Shown here piece after piece: positions 16,205 to 23,330 of a stretch of 42,035 nt of DNA. Both the position numbers and the translations under genes were made by a program. Numbering within the stretch: position 1 is the first letter of the stretch; every line of letters begins with the position of its first letter. This stretch comes from an uncultured Oscillospiraceae bacterium (lineage in GTDB: Bacteria; Bacillota; Clostridia; Oscillospirales; Acutalibacteraceae): NCBI GenBank assembly GCA_900546785.1, contig URED01000018.1:1-42035 (forward strand), given 5' to 3'. Below the pieces are notes generated by a model. It saw nothing but the letters and a program-made list of their open reading frames with translations. It had not been told where the DNA came from and made no database searches.

Positions 16205-16234
16205 TTGACTTCAAACGGCGTTTGGAATTAAAAT
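16205..16234 (+). promoter_or_regulatory. Promoter with palindromic spacer for the aldo/keto reductase
   Basis: TTGACT, 18 bases, TAAAAT. The spacer contains AAACG-G-CGTTT (16213-16223), a symmetric site placed where a repressor would block RNA polymerase. Confidence 0.65.
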
Positions 16235-16295
16235 GAAGTTGCATATTAAAAGTGTGCATATCGGGCAATTAATTTTAATTTCTGGAGGAATACAT

Positions 16296-17423
16296 ATGAT
16301 TTACAAAGATTTTCAGAATATCAAGCTCTCCGCGCTCGGCATGGGCTGCATGCGCCTGCCTTGCGTTGACGGGGTGGACGCGAATGTGGACGAGGAAAAG
16401 ACAAAGGAAATGGCGAAATACGCCTTTGAGCACGGCGTGAATTATTTTGACACCGCATGGGGCTACCACGAGGGCAATTCAGAGACCGTTATGGGCAGGG
16501 TGCTCTCCGAATTCCCGAGGGATAAATTTTACCTTGCAAGCAAATTCCCGGGCTATGATCTTGCAAACTTCCCCACGGTAAAGGAGATCTTTGAAAAGCA
16601 GCTTGAGAAATGCAGGGTTGAATACTTTGACTTTTACCTGTTCCATAACGTTTGCGAGCTGAATATAGACAGCTATCTTGACCCGAAATACGGCGTTTAT
16701 GACTATCTGATAGAGCAGAAAAAGAACGGTAGAATACGCCATCTCGGCTTTTCCGCCCACGGCAGCTACGATGTGATCAAGCGCTTTCTTGATGCGTACG
16801 GCAAGGATATTGAGTTCTGCCAGCTTCAGATCAATTATCTGGACTGGGAATTTCAGGACGCAAAGAAAAAGGTGGAGCTGTTAAATGAATGGAACATACC
16901 CGTTTGGGTAATGGAACCGCTGCGCGGCGGCAGGCTCGCAAAGCTTGCAGACGAAGATGAGGCAAAACTGAAAGCCCTGCGCCCGAACGAAACGATACCC
17001 GCATGGGCATTCCGTTTCTTACAGAGCATTCCCGGCGTTACGATGGTGCTTTCGGGCATGTCAGATATGGAGCAGATGAAGAGCAACATCAAGACTTATG
17101 AAACGGACGAGCCGCTGAACGACAAGGAAATGTCTACTCTGCTGGAGATCGCGCACAATATGGCAAACGGCGTGCCCTGCACGGCATGCAGATACTGCAC
17201 AACACACTGCCCGCAGGGGCTGAATATTCCCGAGCTGATCAAGCTCTACAATGAGCACACTTTCACAGGCGGCGGATTCATCGCTCCGTTTGCGCTTTCC
17301 GCAATGCCGGAGAACAAGCGCCCCAGCGCCTGCATCGGCTGCCGCAGCTGTGAAAAGGTCTGCCCGCAGCAGATCAAGATTTCCGAAATATTTAAAGCTT
17401 TCAGCGAGCAGGTAAATATGTAA
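16296..17423 (+). CDS. Aldo/keto reductase with C-terminal 4Fe-4S ferredoxin-like domain
   Basis: This 375-aa protein combines an aldo/keto reductase barrel (about residues 1-285) with a C-terminal cluster domain. Barrel motifs are LSALGMGCMRLP, the catalytic Asp/Tyr of FDTAWGYHEGNSE, the Lys of LASKFPGY and the His of YLFHNVCE. In the tail, CTACRYCTTHCPQG and CIGCRSCEKVCPQQ give two CxxCxxC...CP motifs able to hold two 4Fe-4S clusters. Such fusions are frequent in anaerobic Firmicutes. They probably couple carbonyl reduction to ferredoxin-type electron carriers, but the substrate is unknown. Start at 16296 is set by GGAGGA seven bases upstream. Its promoter carries a palindrome. It is followed by the dispersed repeat copy B. 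Confidence 0.93.
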   Translation: MIYKDFQNIKLSALGMGCMRLPCVDGVDANVDEEKTKEMAKYAFEHGVNYFDTAWGYHEGNSETVMGRVLSEFPRDKFYLASKFPGYDLANFPTVKEIFEKQLEKCRVEYFDFYLFHNVCELNIDSYLDPKYGVYDYLIEQKKNGRIRHLGFSAHGSYDVIKRFLDAYGKDIEFCQLQINYLDWEFQDAKKKVELLNEWNIPVWVMEPLRGGRLAKLADEDEAKLKALRPNETIPAWAFRFLQSIPGVTMVLSGMSDMEQMKSNIKTYETDEPLNDKEMSTLLEIAHNMANGVPCTACRYCTTHCPQGLNIPELIKLYNEHTFTGGGFIAPFALSAMPENKRPSACIGCRSCEKVCPQQIKISEIFKAFSEQVNM

Positions 17424-17510
17424 ACACGCTGAGAAGACTTCGAGAAATCGAGCTGAATTTCGTTTTTCGCGAGCGGGTGCCGTACAGCGGTACTGCCCCC
17501 GAGCGAAAGA

Positions 17511-17676
17511 CGGAAAGCGCAAATGCCGCATGAACACTTGGTTCATGCGGCATTAACTGTTTACAAGCGTACTCTTTGGCTTACATCAAGTCACGTTCTC
17601 ACTTTTTGTTATTTTCCTTTACTTTGAATAAGTAACGTATATATTGCGCGGTTCAGCCGACTTTATCGACAGTCTG
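17511..17676. repeat. Dispersed intergenic repeat, copy B
   Basis: Second copy of the element at 1-167, in the same orientation. Its hairpin (17522-17535 with 17541-17554, loop ACTTG) has C:G where copy A has G:C, and its loop is the reverse complement of copy A's CAAGT. To the left (17424-17510) is further GC-rich non-coding sequence that may belong to the element but has no counterpart in the window. Confidence 0.85.
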
Positions 17677-17695
17677 GAACGGTATGGGCAGATGC

Positions 17696-18139
17696 TCATA
17701 CCGTTTTTATATGTTCGATGATCTTTTTGGCACGTGGTTCCAATTCCGGCAATGCTTCAAGTGAGAAAAAGCGCAGTTCTTTGCTTTCGCCGTCAGTCTG
17801 CTTTAAAGTGCCCGAATATTGTGTTGTCTTGAACAACACGATCACACAGCACATTTTATCGCCGTTCGGATATTCATAGTAATATTCCTTGCCGGACAGA
17901 ACCGTTACCAATTCCAGCTTCTCGGCGGTAAGACCTGTTTCTTCTTTAAGTTCACGAACCGCGGTTTCCTCTATGCTTTCAAAAAGCTCCATAGAGCCGC
18001 CGGGAAGTCCCCACGTATTCGTGTCAGTTCTTAGATTAAAAAGGATTTGGTTTGTATCGTTGATAACCAAAACCGTGGCGCCGACGCCGATAAGCGCATC
18101 GCTGCCTACAAATTTTCTCAAATCTGCAATGTATCCCAT
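17696..18139 (-). CDS. Nudix hydrolase
   Basis: Nudix enzymes hydrolyse nucleoside diphosphates linked to another group, using a metal held by the Nudix box. In this 147-aa protein the box spans about residues 45-67 (GGSMELFESIEETAVRELKEETGL) and fits the GX5EX7REUXEEXGU pattern fully. The N-terminal VLVINDTNQILFNLRTDTNTWGLPG strand region is of the MutT/ADP-ribose type. The substrate is not predictable. It begins two bases behind the stop codon of the histidine phosphatase, so the two are co-transcribed. Both act on phosphate compounds, which suggests a small house-cleaning pair. Its stop lies at the edge of the hairpin that follows repeat copy B. Confidence 0.93.
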   Translation of the reverse strand: MGYIADLRKFVGSDALIGVGATVLVINDTNQILFNLRTDTNTWGLPGGSMELFESIEETAVRELKEETGLTAEKLELVTVLSGKEYYYEYPNGDKMCCVIVLFKTTQYSGTLKQTDGESKELRFFSLEALPELEPRAKKIIEHIKTV

Positions 18140-18141
18140 AT

Positions 18142-18702
18142 CTATACCTCGATTTCCAATGCGATTTCAGCACTTGGAATACTTTGATATTTTTCTTTGT
18201 TAGAATATTTTGTTTTGCTGACTATACTTTTGATTATATTTATAACTCCACCGTGCGTAACAAGCAAAATATTTTTAGTGTAATCCGCCTGTTTTTTGGT
18301 GAAATCCGCCCAAGCCCTGCTCACTCTTTCATAAAACTCTTTTGGACTTTCACCATTTGGATAATGTTCATCCCATTCTAAATTTCGCCAATACATATTA
18401 GGATAATTCCTTTCGGCAATCAAAATATCCATTCCTGCCAATACTCCATTATTTACTTCTCTAAATTCAGGCATGAATTCAACAGAGAGATTTAGTTTTT
18501 CCGCAATAATGGTTGCTGTCTGTTTTGCTCTAAGAATGTCGCTTGAAAAAACTTTACCGATCTTGTAATAATCTGCATCGGCAGAAAGATGATTTGCTAA
18601 ATCTATTGACTGTTGTATTCCTAATTCTGTTAACGGACAATCGCTCCAACCGCCTCGAACGGAGCCTTCATCTTGCCCGTGTCTTATAAGATAACATTTC
18701 AT
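18142..18702 (-). CDS. Histidine phosphatase family protein
   Basis: This 186-aa protein has the phosphoglycerate-mutase-like RHG motif (YLIRHGQDEGSVRGGWSD) at its start and the second catalytic His in VTHGGVINI near residue 150. The segment LRAKQTATIIAE is the usual phosphate-binding Arg region. It could dephosphorylate small metabolites, sugar phosphates or cobalamin precursors; nothing here decides between them. It is the first gene of a two-gene unit with the Nudix gene. Its codons are visibly richer in A and T at third positions than those of neighbours, as in the HAD gene at 33142, which hints at more recent acquisition. Confidence 0.9.
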   Translation of the reverse strand: MKCYLIRHGQDEGSVRGGWSDCPLTELGIQQSIDLANHLSADADYYKIGKVFSSDILRAKQTATIIAEKLNLSVEFMPEFREVNNGVLAGMDILIAERNYPNMYWRNLEWDEHYPNGESPKEFYERVSRAWADFTKKQADYTKNILLVTHGGVINIIKSIVSKTKYSNKEKYQSIPSAEIALEIEV

Positions 18703-18762
18703 TTCGTATCTCCAATAGTTTATAACTACATATTATCATAAATTATTGTTGAATTCCACTAT

Positions 18763-18800
18763 AAAAAAGAACAGTACACCGCCCGGCGCACTGTTTTTTT
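18763..18800 (-). terminator. Terminator upstream of the histidine phosphatase gene
   Basis: On the minus strand AACAGTGCGCC pairs with GGTGTACTGTT through two G-U wobbles and is followed by TCTTTTTTA. In the plus direction the wobbles become A-C mismatches, so it acts on a transcript coming from the ssrA side. Confidence 0.7.
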
Positions 18801-18923
18801 ATCGAGGGAATGGATCTCGCAATAAATTGGTAGCGACAGCGAACCGCCGGGAGGCGTTTACAAACAGGCGAGCCGACGCGTCTGCTGGACTGTTTTCTTA
18901 ACGGCTGTTTCGATTACCGCATT

Positions 18924-18959
18924 AAAAATCTGCGGCACGCAAAGGCGTACCGCAGATTT
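18924..18959 (-). terminator. Terminator of ssrA
   Basis: AAATCTGCGGTACG pairs with CGTGCCGCAGATTT (14 bp, one G-U) on the minus strand, then TTTTTAAT. It begins one base after the tmRNA CCA end. Confidence 0.9.
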
Positions 18960-18960
18960 A

Positions 18961-19309
18961 TGGTGGAGATGGCGGTAATCGAAACCGCGTCCTGAAACCT
19001 CTTATCAAGGCTTTCTACATGCTTAGTTTGTTATTTGGGATTCCCCCGGCGACACGGCAACAAACAGCCTTATCGCTTCGGTAGGCTCTGATACCTGACG
19101 GGGGCCGAGCCGATCCCCCGTTCATGTTCGCCGCTGCACGACGCCCGTTTTGCAGCCGCGGCACTCCGCAAACGGACGAAGGCTGCTTAAGCAGCCAAAG
19201 CTACTGATCTATTGTTGTCAGTTAATTTTAGGGTGCTGCTTTTAAAGCGGTGCAGCTCCTCTGCATGCTTACCGAGACTCCTTGCCCCAGTCGAAATCCT
19301 TTCATCCCC
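18961..19309 (-). ncRNA. ssrA: tmRNA (transfer-messenger RNA)
   Basis: The minus strand has both ends of the tRNA-like domain. The 5' GGGGATGAAAGGATTTCGAC pairs with the 3' end CATCTCC-ACCA (one G-U), and the T-arm GCGGTTTCGATTACCGC is canonical. In between, codons at about 19222-19187 read TDNNRSVALAA followed by a TAA stop that sits in a GGCTGC/GCAGCC stem. This matches the tag ending -ALAA recognised by ClpXP; the exact resume codon is my inference. With SmpB it rescues stalled ribosomes. The smpB gene lies immediately upstream, a common arrangement. Length 349 nt is normal. Confidence 0.95.
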
Positions 19310-19319
19310 ATATTTATTT

Positions 19320-19376
19320 AAGCAAGAGAGATAAATTCGAAACCGTTTTTTATGGGCGGATTTATCTCTCTTGCTT
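19320..19376. repeat. 17-bp inverted repeat between smpB and ssrA
   Basis: AAGCAAGAGAGATAAAT (19320-19336) is perfectly repeated in inverse at 19360-19376, around a 23-base loop. The right arm overlaps the smpB stop codon. It could be the smpB terminator, but the following tract on the minus strand is AAATAAAT, not a T-run. The symmetry may be an RNA-processing stem or an integration-site remnant. Confidence 0.8.
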
Positions 19377-19842
19377 ATACACGCTCTTTCATAGCGCGGT
19401 CTATATCGCGCTGCGCCGAGCGCTTGGCAGCTACCTCGCGCTTATCATGAAGTTTTTTACCTTTACAAAGCCCGATCTGCAGCTTTGCCCTGCCGTTTTT
19501 GATATAAAGCTCCAGCGGGATTATACTGAGCCCCTGTTCGCGGCTCTGCTGAAACAACTTTAAGATCTCCCTCTTATGGAGCAAAAGGCGCTTGCGGCGC
19601 ATAGGGTCCCTGTTAAAAATATTGCCCTGCTCATACGGTGAGATATGCATGCCGAGGGCAAACATCTCGCCGTCGTCCACGCCGCAATAGGAATCCTTAA
19701 GATTTACCCTGCCGAGCCGAATGGATTTTATCTCCGTGCCGTAAAGCTCCAGCCCCGCCTCATAGGTATCCAGAACAAAATAATCATGATAGGCTTTTTT
19801 GTTTCTTGCTATGACCTGAACGGCGTCTTTTTTGTTATCCAA
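19375..19842 (-). CDS. smpB: SsrA-binding protein
   Basis: SmpB binds the tRNA-like domain of tmRNA and occupies the decoding centre in trans-translation. This 155-aa protein has the family hallmarks IARNKKAYHDYF near the start, ELYGTEIKSIR and VNLKDSY in the barrel, HISPYEQGN, the RKRLLLHKREI helix, and the basic tail GKKLHDKREVAAKRSAQRD that probes the empty mRNA channel. Length is normal. The gene sits directly upstream of ssrA on the same strand, with an inverted repeat between them. Confidence 0.97.
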   Translation of the reverse strand: MDNKKDAVQVIARNKKAYHDYFVLDTYEAGLELYGTEIKSIRLGRVNLKDSYCGVDDGEMFALGMHISPYEQGNIFNRDPMRRKRLLLHKREILKLFQQSREQGLSIIPLELYIKNGRAKLQIGLCKGKKLHDKREVAAKRSAQRDIDRAMKERV

Positions 19843-19877
19843 GCCTATCGCTCCTTTCGTTCTTTTCTAAAACCGTT

Positions 19878-20477
19878 CTATATAACGCTTCTGCCCTCCA
19901 GCGCGCGGGACAGCGTGACCTCATCTGCATATTCAAGGTCTGCGCCGACGGGTACGCCGTACGCAAGGCGCGAAACGGTTATCCCCATGGGTTTGAGCAG
20001 ACGGCTTATATACATTGCCGTTGCCTCGCCCTCCACCGTAGGGTTGGTAGCCATGATGACTTCGTCCACCGTGCCGTCATTCAGGCGGGCAAGAAGCTCC
20101 TTTATCCTGATCTGATCCGGCCCCTTGTTATCCATAGGCGAGATTGCGCCGTGCAGCACGTGATATGTGCCGTTATACTCATGCGTTCGCTCTATGGCGG
20201 CAACGTCGCGCGGATCCTCAACAACGCAGATCACGCTCTTATCCCTTGTTTCGCTCTTGCAAATCGGGCAAAGCTCATCATCTGCAAGATCGCAGCAGAT
20301 CTTGCACTGGCGGATCTTTGTATGCGCGTGTGTAATTGCCTTGGCGAACTCCGCTGCCTGATCCTTCGTTAAGCCGAGCACGTAAAACGCCATACGCTGG
20401 GCGGTCTTATTTCCTATACCCGGCATACGCTCAAACTGCTCTATAAGATTTTGAAGGGGCGCCAAATTATATGCCAT
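19878..20477 (-). CDS. recR: Recombination protein RecR
   Basis: RecR acts with RecO and RecF to load RecA at gaps during repair. The 199-aa protein has an N-terminal helix-hairpin-helix ([16 protein letters not shown]), a four-cysteine zinc finger ([16 protein letters not shown], residues about 57-72), and a Toprim domain starting [15 protein letters not shown] with the acidic GPDQIRI region. It closes the conserved block ffs-dnaX-ybaB-recR and is separated from ybaB by only 16 bases. Length is typical. Confidence 0.97.
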   Translation of the reverse strand: MAYNLAPLQNLIEQFERMPGIGNKTAQRMAFYVLGLTKDQAAEFAKAITHAHTKIRQCKICCDLADDELCPICKSETRDKSVICVVEDPRDVAAIERTHEYNGTYHVLHGAISPMDNKGPDQIRIKELLARLNDGTVDEVIMATNPTVEGEATAMYISRLLKPMGITVSRLAYGVPVGADLEYADEVTLSRALEGRSVI

Positions 20478-20493
20478 ATGCTAACACCCGTTA

Positions 20494-20838
20494 TTAAAGG
20501 CCGGGAATATTGAGCCCGCCCGTGACGGAGGAGAGCTCTCTTTCCTCTTCCTCGTCTATTTTGCGCATAGCCTCATTGAGCGCGGCCATAAGCATATCCT
20601 CCAGCATTTCAACATCCTCCGGGTCAACGACCTCGGGATTAATGCCGATAGCCTTGATCTCATGCTTGCCGGTTACCGTAACCTCCACCATACCGCCGCC
20701 GGAGGATACGACGTAGTCTTTTTCTTCAAGCTCAGCCTTTTTCTTTTCGATATTCTCCTGCATCTGCTGCGCCTGTTTGAGCATTGCCTGCATATTCTGC
20801 GGGCCGCCGCCCATGCCTTTTGGGAGTCTTGCTTTCAT
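20494..20838 (-). CDS. ybaB: YbaB/EbfC family nucleoid-associated protein
   Basis: A 114-aa DNA-binding protein. Features are the Gly-rich start (GMGGGPQNMQAMLKQAQQMQENIEKKKAELEEKDYVVSSGGG), the beta-strand VEVTVTGKHEIKAIGINPEVVDPEDVEMLEDML and the C-terminal coiled helix. Family members form tweezer-like dimers and bind DNA non-specifically; in many genomes they lie between dnaX and recR, as here. The precise role in this organism is unknown. Confidence 0.95.
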   Translation of the reverse strand: MKARLPKGMGGGPQNMQAMLKQAQQMQENIEKKKAELEEKDYVVSSGGGMVEVTVTGKHEIKAIGINPEVVDPEDVEMLEDMLMAALNEAMRKIDEEEERELSSVTGGLNIPGL

Positions 20839-20862
20839 AAGTATTCTCCTTAAATCTGATTT

Positions 20863-22563
20863 TTAATCCTTTATATCAATATCAACGCTGCCCTGCGCTT
20901 TTAGGATAAGATCCTCCAGCGGGTCGCGCTTTTTGACCTCTTGCGTCTTACGCTTAAAGATACCGAGCTTGTAATGCACGCCCGTAATATCGTAAAGCGC
21001 CTGCTTGATTGCCTTTGAATGGGTGGGTATTTTGATGAAATCGCGCAGGGCGCGGTTCTCACTGTCTATCAAAAAATACTCACCGCGGATATAGCCTGCG
21101 GCGCCGTTGAGAACGCCGTAAAGGGCAATGTCATTTTTATAGATCTCCTCCATAAAATCCGCCCAACGGGTAAATTCCGTTTGCACGGACGGATCAGCCG
21201 GCTGCTGCGGCTGAGGCCGCTCGTCCGCAGTGGTTTGCGCAGGCTCTGCCTGCGGTGTTTCCGGAGGTTCGGCGGCAGGAGGCGTTATATCTGCCTGACT
21301 GCGCGGCGCATCCTCTTGCGTTTCCAAAACAGGTGCAGACGTTTCCTGCTTCTGCTGTGCCGGCTCTTCAGGCTCTGCAACGGCAGCGCGCGGTTCTTGA
21401 AGCGGTACCGGCGCAACGCCTTTCTTTACAGCACTTTCAAGCGCAGCGATCCTTTCAAGCAGGGAATCCGCTGAGCCGTCCAACTGAGGCTCGCAGAGCT
21501 TTATGAAGCTCATTTCCATTTCTATTCTGGAATTTGCACCGCCCTTTATCGTGACAAGCGTTGCCTGGAAAAGATCAAGCGCACGGATAACTGCCGGCAA
21601 CGTAAAACGTGCCGAATCCTGCTTTATGCGCGCATATTCATCATCTGTGCATATGATAAGCCCGCGGCTGTCTTTAACGGTCTTTACGATCATAAAATTG
21701 CGGAAATGATTGATCATCTCCACGCAAAGGCGCTCCATATCATAGCTGTTGCTGTGAAGCGAAGCAATGATGTCAAGCGCCGCGCCGCTGTTTTTATCCG
21801 CAACCGCGGCGGAAAGCTCATAAAGCGATTCGCGCCCCGCAATACCGGCGACCTGTGAAACAAGTTTTTCCGTTATATCCTCGTTTCTGCCGGCGCACTG
21901 GTCTAAGATGGAAAGCGCGTCCCGCATGCCGCCGTCCGCTATTCTGGAGATAAGCACAGCCGCTTCGGGAGCAAGCTTTATGCCCTCCGCTTCGGCAACA
22001 TATTCAAGCCGCTTTGCCATCGTCTCCGGCTGGATACGCTTAAAATCAAAGCGCTGGCAGCGGGAAAGGATCGTGGCGGGAAGCTTGTGCACTTCTGTTG
22101 TGGCGAGTATAAAAATGACGTGTGCCGGCGGCTCTTCCAGCGTTTTGAGCAGCGCATTGAATGCGCCCTGAGAGAGCATATGCACCTCGTCGATGATATA
22201 AACGCGGTACTTACCTCTTGACGGCGTATAATTTGCCTCTTCACGAAGCTCGCGTATATTATCCACGCCGTTGTTTGACGCGGCGTCAATCTCTACAACG
22301 TCATAGATCGTGCCGTTATCCAGCCCGCGGCACATTTCACAAGCGTTGCACGGCTCTCCGTTTTGGCTGTTTTCGCAGTTGACCGCCTTTGCAAGAATCT
22401 TTGCGCAGGTGGTCTTGCCCGTTCCTCTTGAGCCTGTAAAAAGATAGGCGTGTGAAACGCGGCCGTCTTTGATCTCATTGAGCAGGGTGGACGTTATATG
22501 CTCCTGCCCCACAACATCCGAAAATGCCTTCGGCCTGTATTTTCTGTAAAGAGCCTGATACAT
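20863..22563 (-). CDS. dnaX: DNA polymerase III subunits gamma and tau
   Basis: DnaX is the ATPase of the clamp loader and links the polymerases of the replisome. In this 566-aa protein the AAA+ domain shows Walker A GSRGTGKTTCAK (about residue 44), a zinc module (CENSQNGEPCNACEMC), Walker B DEVHMLSQGAFNALLKTLEEPP and the sensor stretch ATTEVHKLPATILSRCQRFDFKR. Collar domain follows, then a Pro/Gln/Glu-rich linker (about 380-455) and a C-terminal tau-like domain. I set the start at 22563 (MYQALYRKYRP) because GAAAGGAGG precedes it. No obvious slippery A-run for a gamma frameshift was noticed. It follows the SRP RNA gene by about 20 bases. Confidence 0.96.
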   Translation of the reverse strand: MYQALYRKYRPKAFSDVVGQEHITSTLLNEIKDGRVSHAYLFTGSRGTGKTTCAKILAKAVNCENSQNGEPCNACEMCRGLDNGTIYDVVEIDAASNNGVDNIRELREEANYTPSRGKYRVYIIDEVHMLSQGAFNALLKTLEEPPAHVIFILATTEVHKLPATILSRCQRFDFKRIQPETMAKRLEYVAEAEGIKLAPEAAVLISRIADGGMRDALSILDQCAGRNEDITEKLVSQVAGIAGRESLYELSAAVADKNSGAALDIIASLHSNSYDMERLCVEMINHFRNFMIVKTVKDSRGLIICTDDEYARIKQDSARFTLPAVIRALDLFQATLVTIKGGANSRIEMEMSFIKLCEPQLDGSADSLLERIAALESAVKKGVAPVPLQEPRAAVAEPEEPAQQKQETSAPVLETQEDAPRSQADITPPAAEPPETPQAEPAQTTADERPQPQQPADPSVQTEFTRWADFMEEIYKNDIALYGVLNGAAGYIRGEYFLIDSENRALRDFIKIPTHSKAIKQALYDITGVHYKLGIFKRKTQEVKKRDPLEDLILKAQGSVDIDIKD

Positions 22564-22584
22564 AAGCGCCCTCCTTTCATCATA

Positions 22585-22743
22585 CAAAAAACACGGCTGC
22601 ATCCTCAGCGTAACGTACAGACTTGTCTGCGGCGCACAGAATAATCCACTTATTGCTGCTCGGTTCCCCGCCTGACAAGGTTCGTAGCATCCCGTCGCAC
22701 AGGGCCCATACGCTACGCTGAAAATGCAACCGCTCTGAGCTGC
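22585..22743 (-). ncRNA. ffs: Signal recognition particle RNA (4.5S-like)
   Basis: On the minus strand the SRP core is visible: GGGATGCTACGAACC, then GTCAGG-CGGGGAACCG-AGCAGC (symmetric internal loop with a GGAA tetraloop), AATAAGTGG. The outer stem pairs GGTTGCATTTTCAGCGTA with TACGCTGAGGATGCAGCC. GTGTTTTTTG follows as terminator. The predicted RNA is about 155 nt, longer than the E. coli 4.5S core, and I see no Alu-type domain of the B. subtilis form. It binds Ffh for co-translational targeting. Its place next to dnaX is conserved in Firmicutes. Ends are set from the promoter and the T-run. Confidence 0.93.
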
Positions 22744-22749
22744 ATATAT

Positions 22750-22778
22750 ATTATATACTAAAACGATTCCGAAATCAA
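22750..22778 (-). promoter_or_regulatory. Promoter of the SRP RNA
   Basis: On the minus strand TTGATT, 17 bases, TATAAT. The predicted transcription start is the G at about 22743. It overlaps the 3' end of the upstream flavin-reductase-like gene. It may also serve dnaX by read-through. Confidence 0.8.
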
Positions 22779-23270
22779 TACTTTTTCTATCTCAGAAAAA
22801 TATATATAATGCATATCATGATCGGAATACCATTTTTGCATGATCTCCCGATCCAAAAAGCTGTTTTCATCAAGATAAAGACATGCTTCTTTTCTGCATA
22901 TAAGCACGATTTTTGCCTCCTTAAAATAGGGGGCGTTTTCATCATATGCGGGTGTAAGGCCCGTCTCTTTTATCTTATCGCAGTCGCGCCCGCTGTGCGA
23001 ACCGCAGAAACTGAGCGCGGGTCTGTATTCCTTATCAAAAAAGCAGAGAGAAAAATGATCTTCCTTATCCATAAGCCTTTTTGTATATCTGCTCTCCCTC
23101 ACGTAGACCGTTGCGGTATCCTTTCCCCAGAGTTCGCCTATGCCGCCCCATGAAACGGTCATGGGGTTGCATGAATCCTTATCCCTGTCTGCGGCGGTGA
23201 GCAGCGCCCAGTCGTCACTGATAAGCTTCACCGCATTTTCGTTTAGATCGCGGATATTGATTTCTTTCAT
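22758..23270 (-). CDS. Flavin reductase-like FMN-binding protein
   Basis: This 170-aa protein resembles the flavin reductase-like split-barrel family. DWALLTAADRDKDSCNPMTVSWGGIGELWGKDTATVYVRESRYTKRLMDKEDHFSLCFF is the flavin-binding core, and the later ALSFCGSHSGRDCDKIKETGL is typical. Such proteins bind FMN and often act as NAD(P)H:flavin reductases or as paired oxygenase components. The partner is not identifiable here. I prefer the ATG at 23270 (MKEINIRD), with GAGGTG eight bases upstream, over the GTG at 23279. Its 3' end contains the SRP RNA promoter. Confidence 0.87.
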   Translation of the reverse strand: MKEINIRDLNENAVKLISDDWALLTAADRDKDSCNPMTVSWGGIGELWGKDTATVYVRESRYTKRLMDKEDHFSLCFFDKEYRPALSFCGSHSGRDCDKIKETGLTPAYDENAPYFKEAKIVLICRKEACLYLDENSFLDREIMQKWYSDHDMHYIYFSEIEKVLISESF

Positions 23271-23330
23271 AATCGTCACCTCGGATAATTATTATAACAG
23301 CCCGCGCCGGAATATGCAAGGCAGGAAAAT

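Noticed and set aside
15969..16295. Cobalamin riboswitch or ANTAR antiterminator in the eut leader
   Set aside because: No B12-box-like sequence and no hexaloop with the A1/G4 pattern was seen; only a plain terminator-like stem is supported.
20863..22563. Programmed frameshift in dnaX
   Set aside because: I found no A-rich slippery run with a following stem before the tau domain, so no gamma product is claimed.
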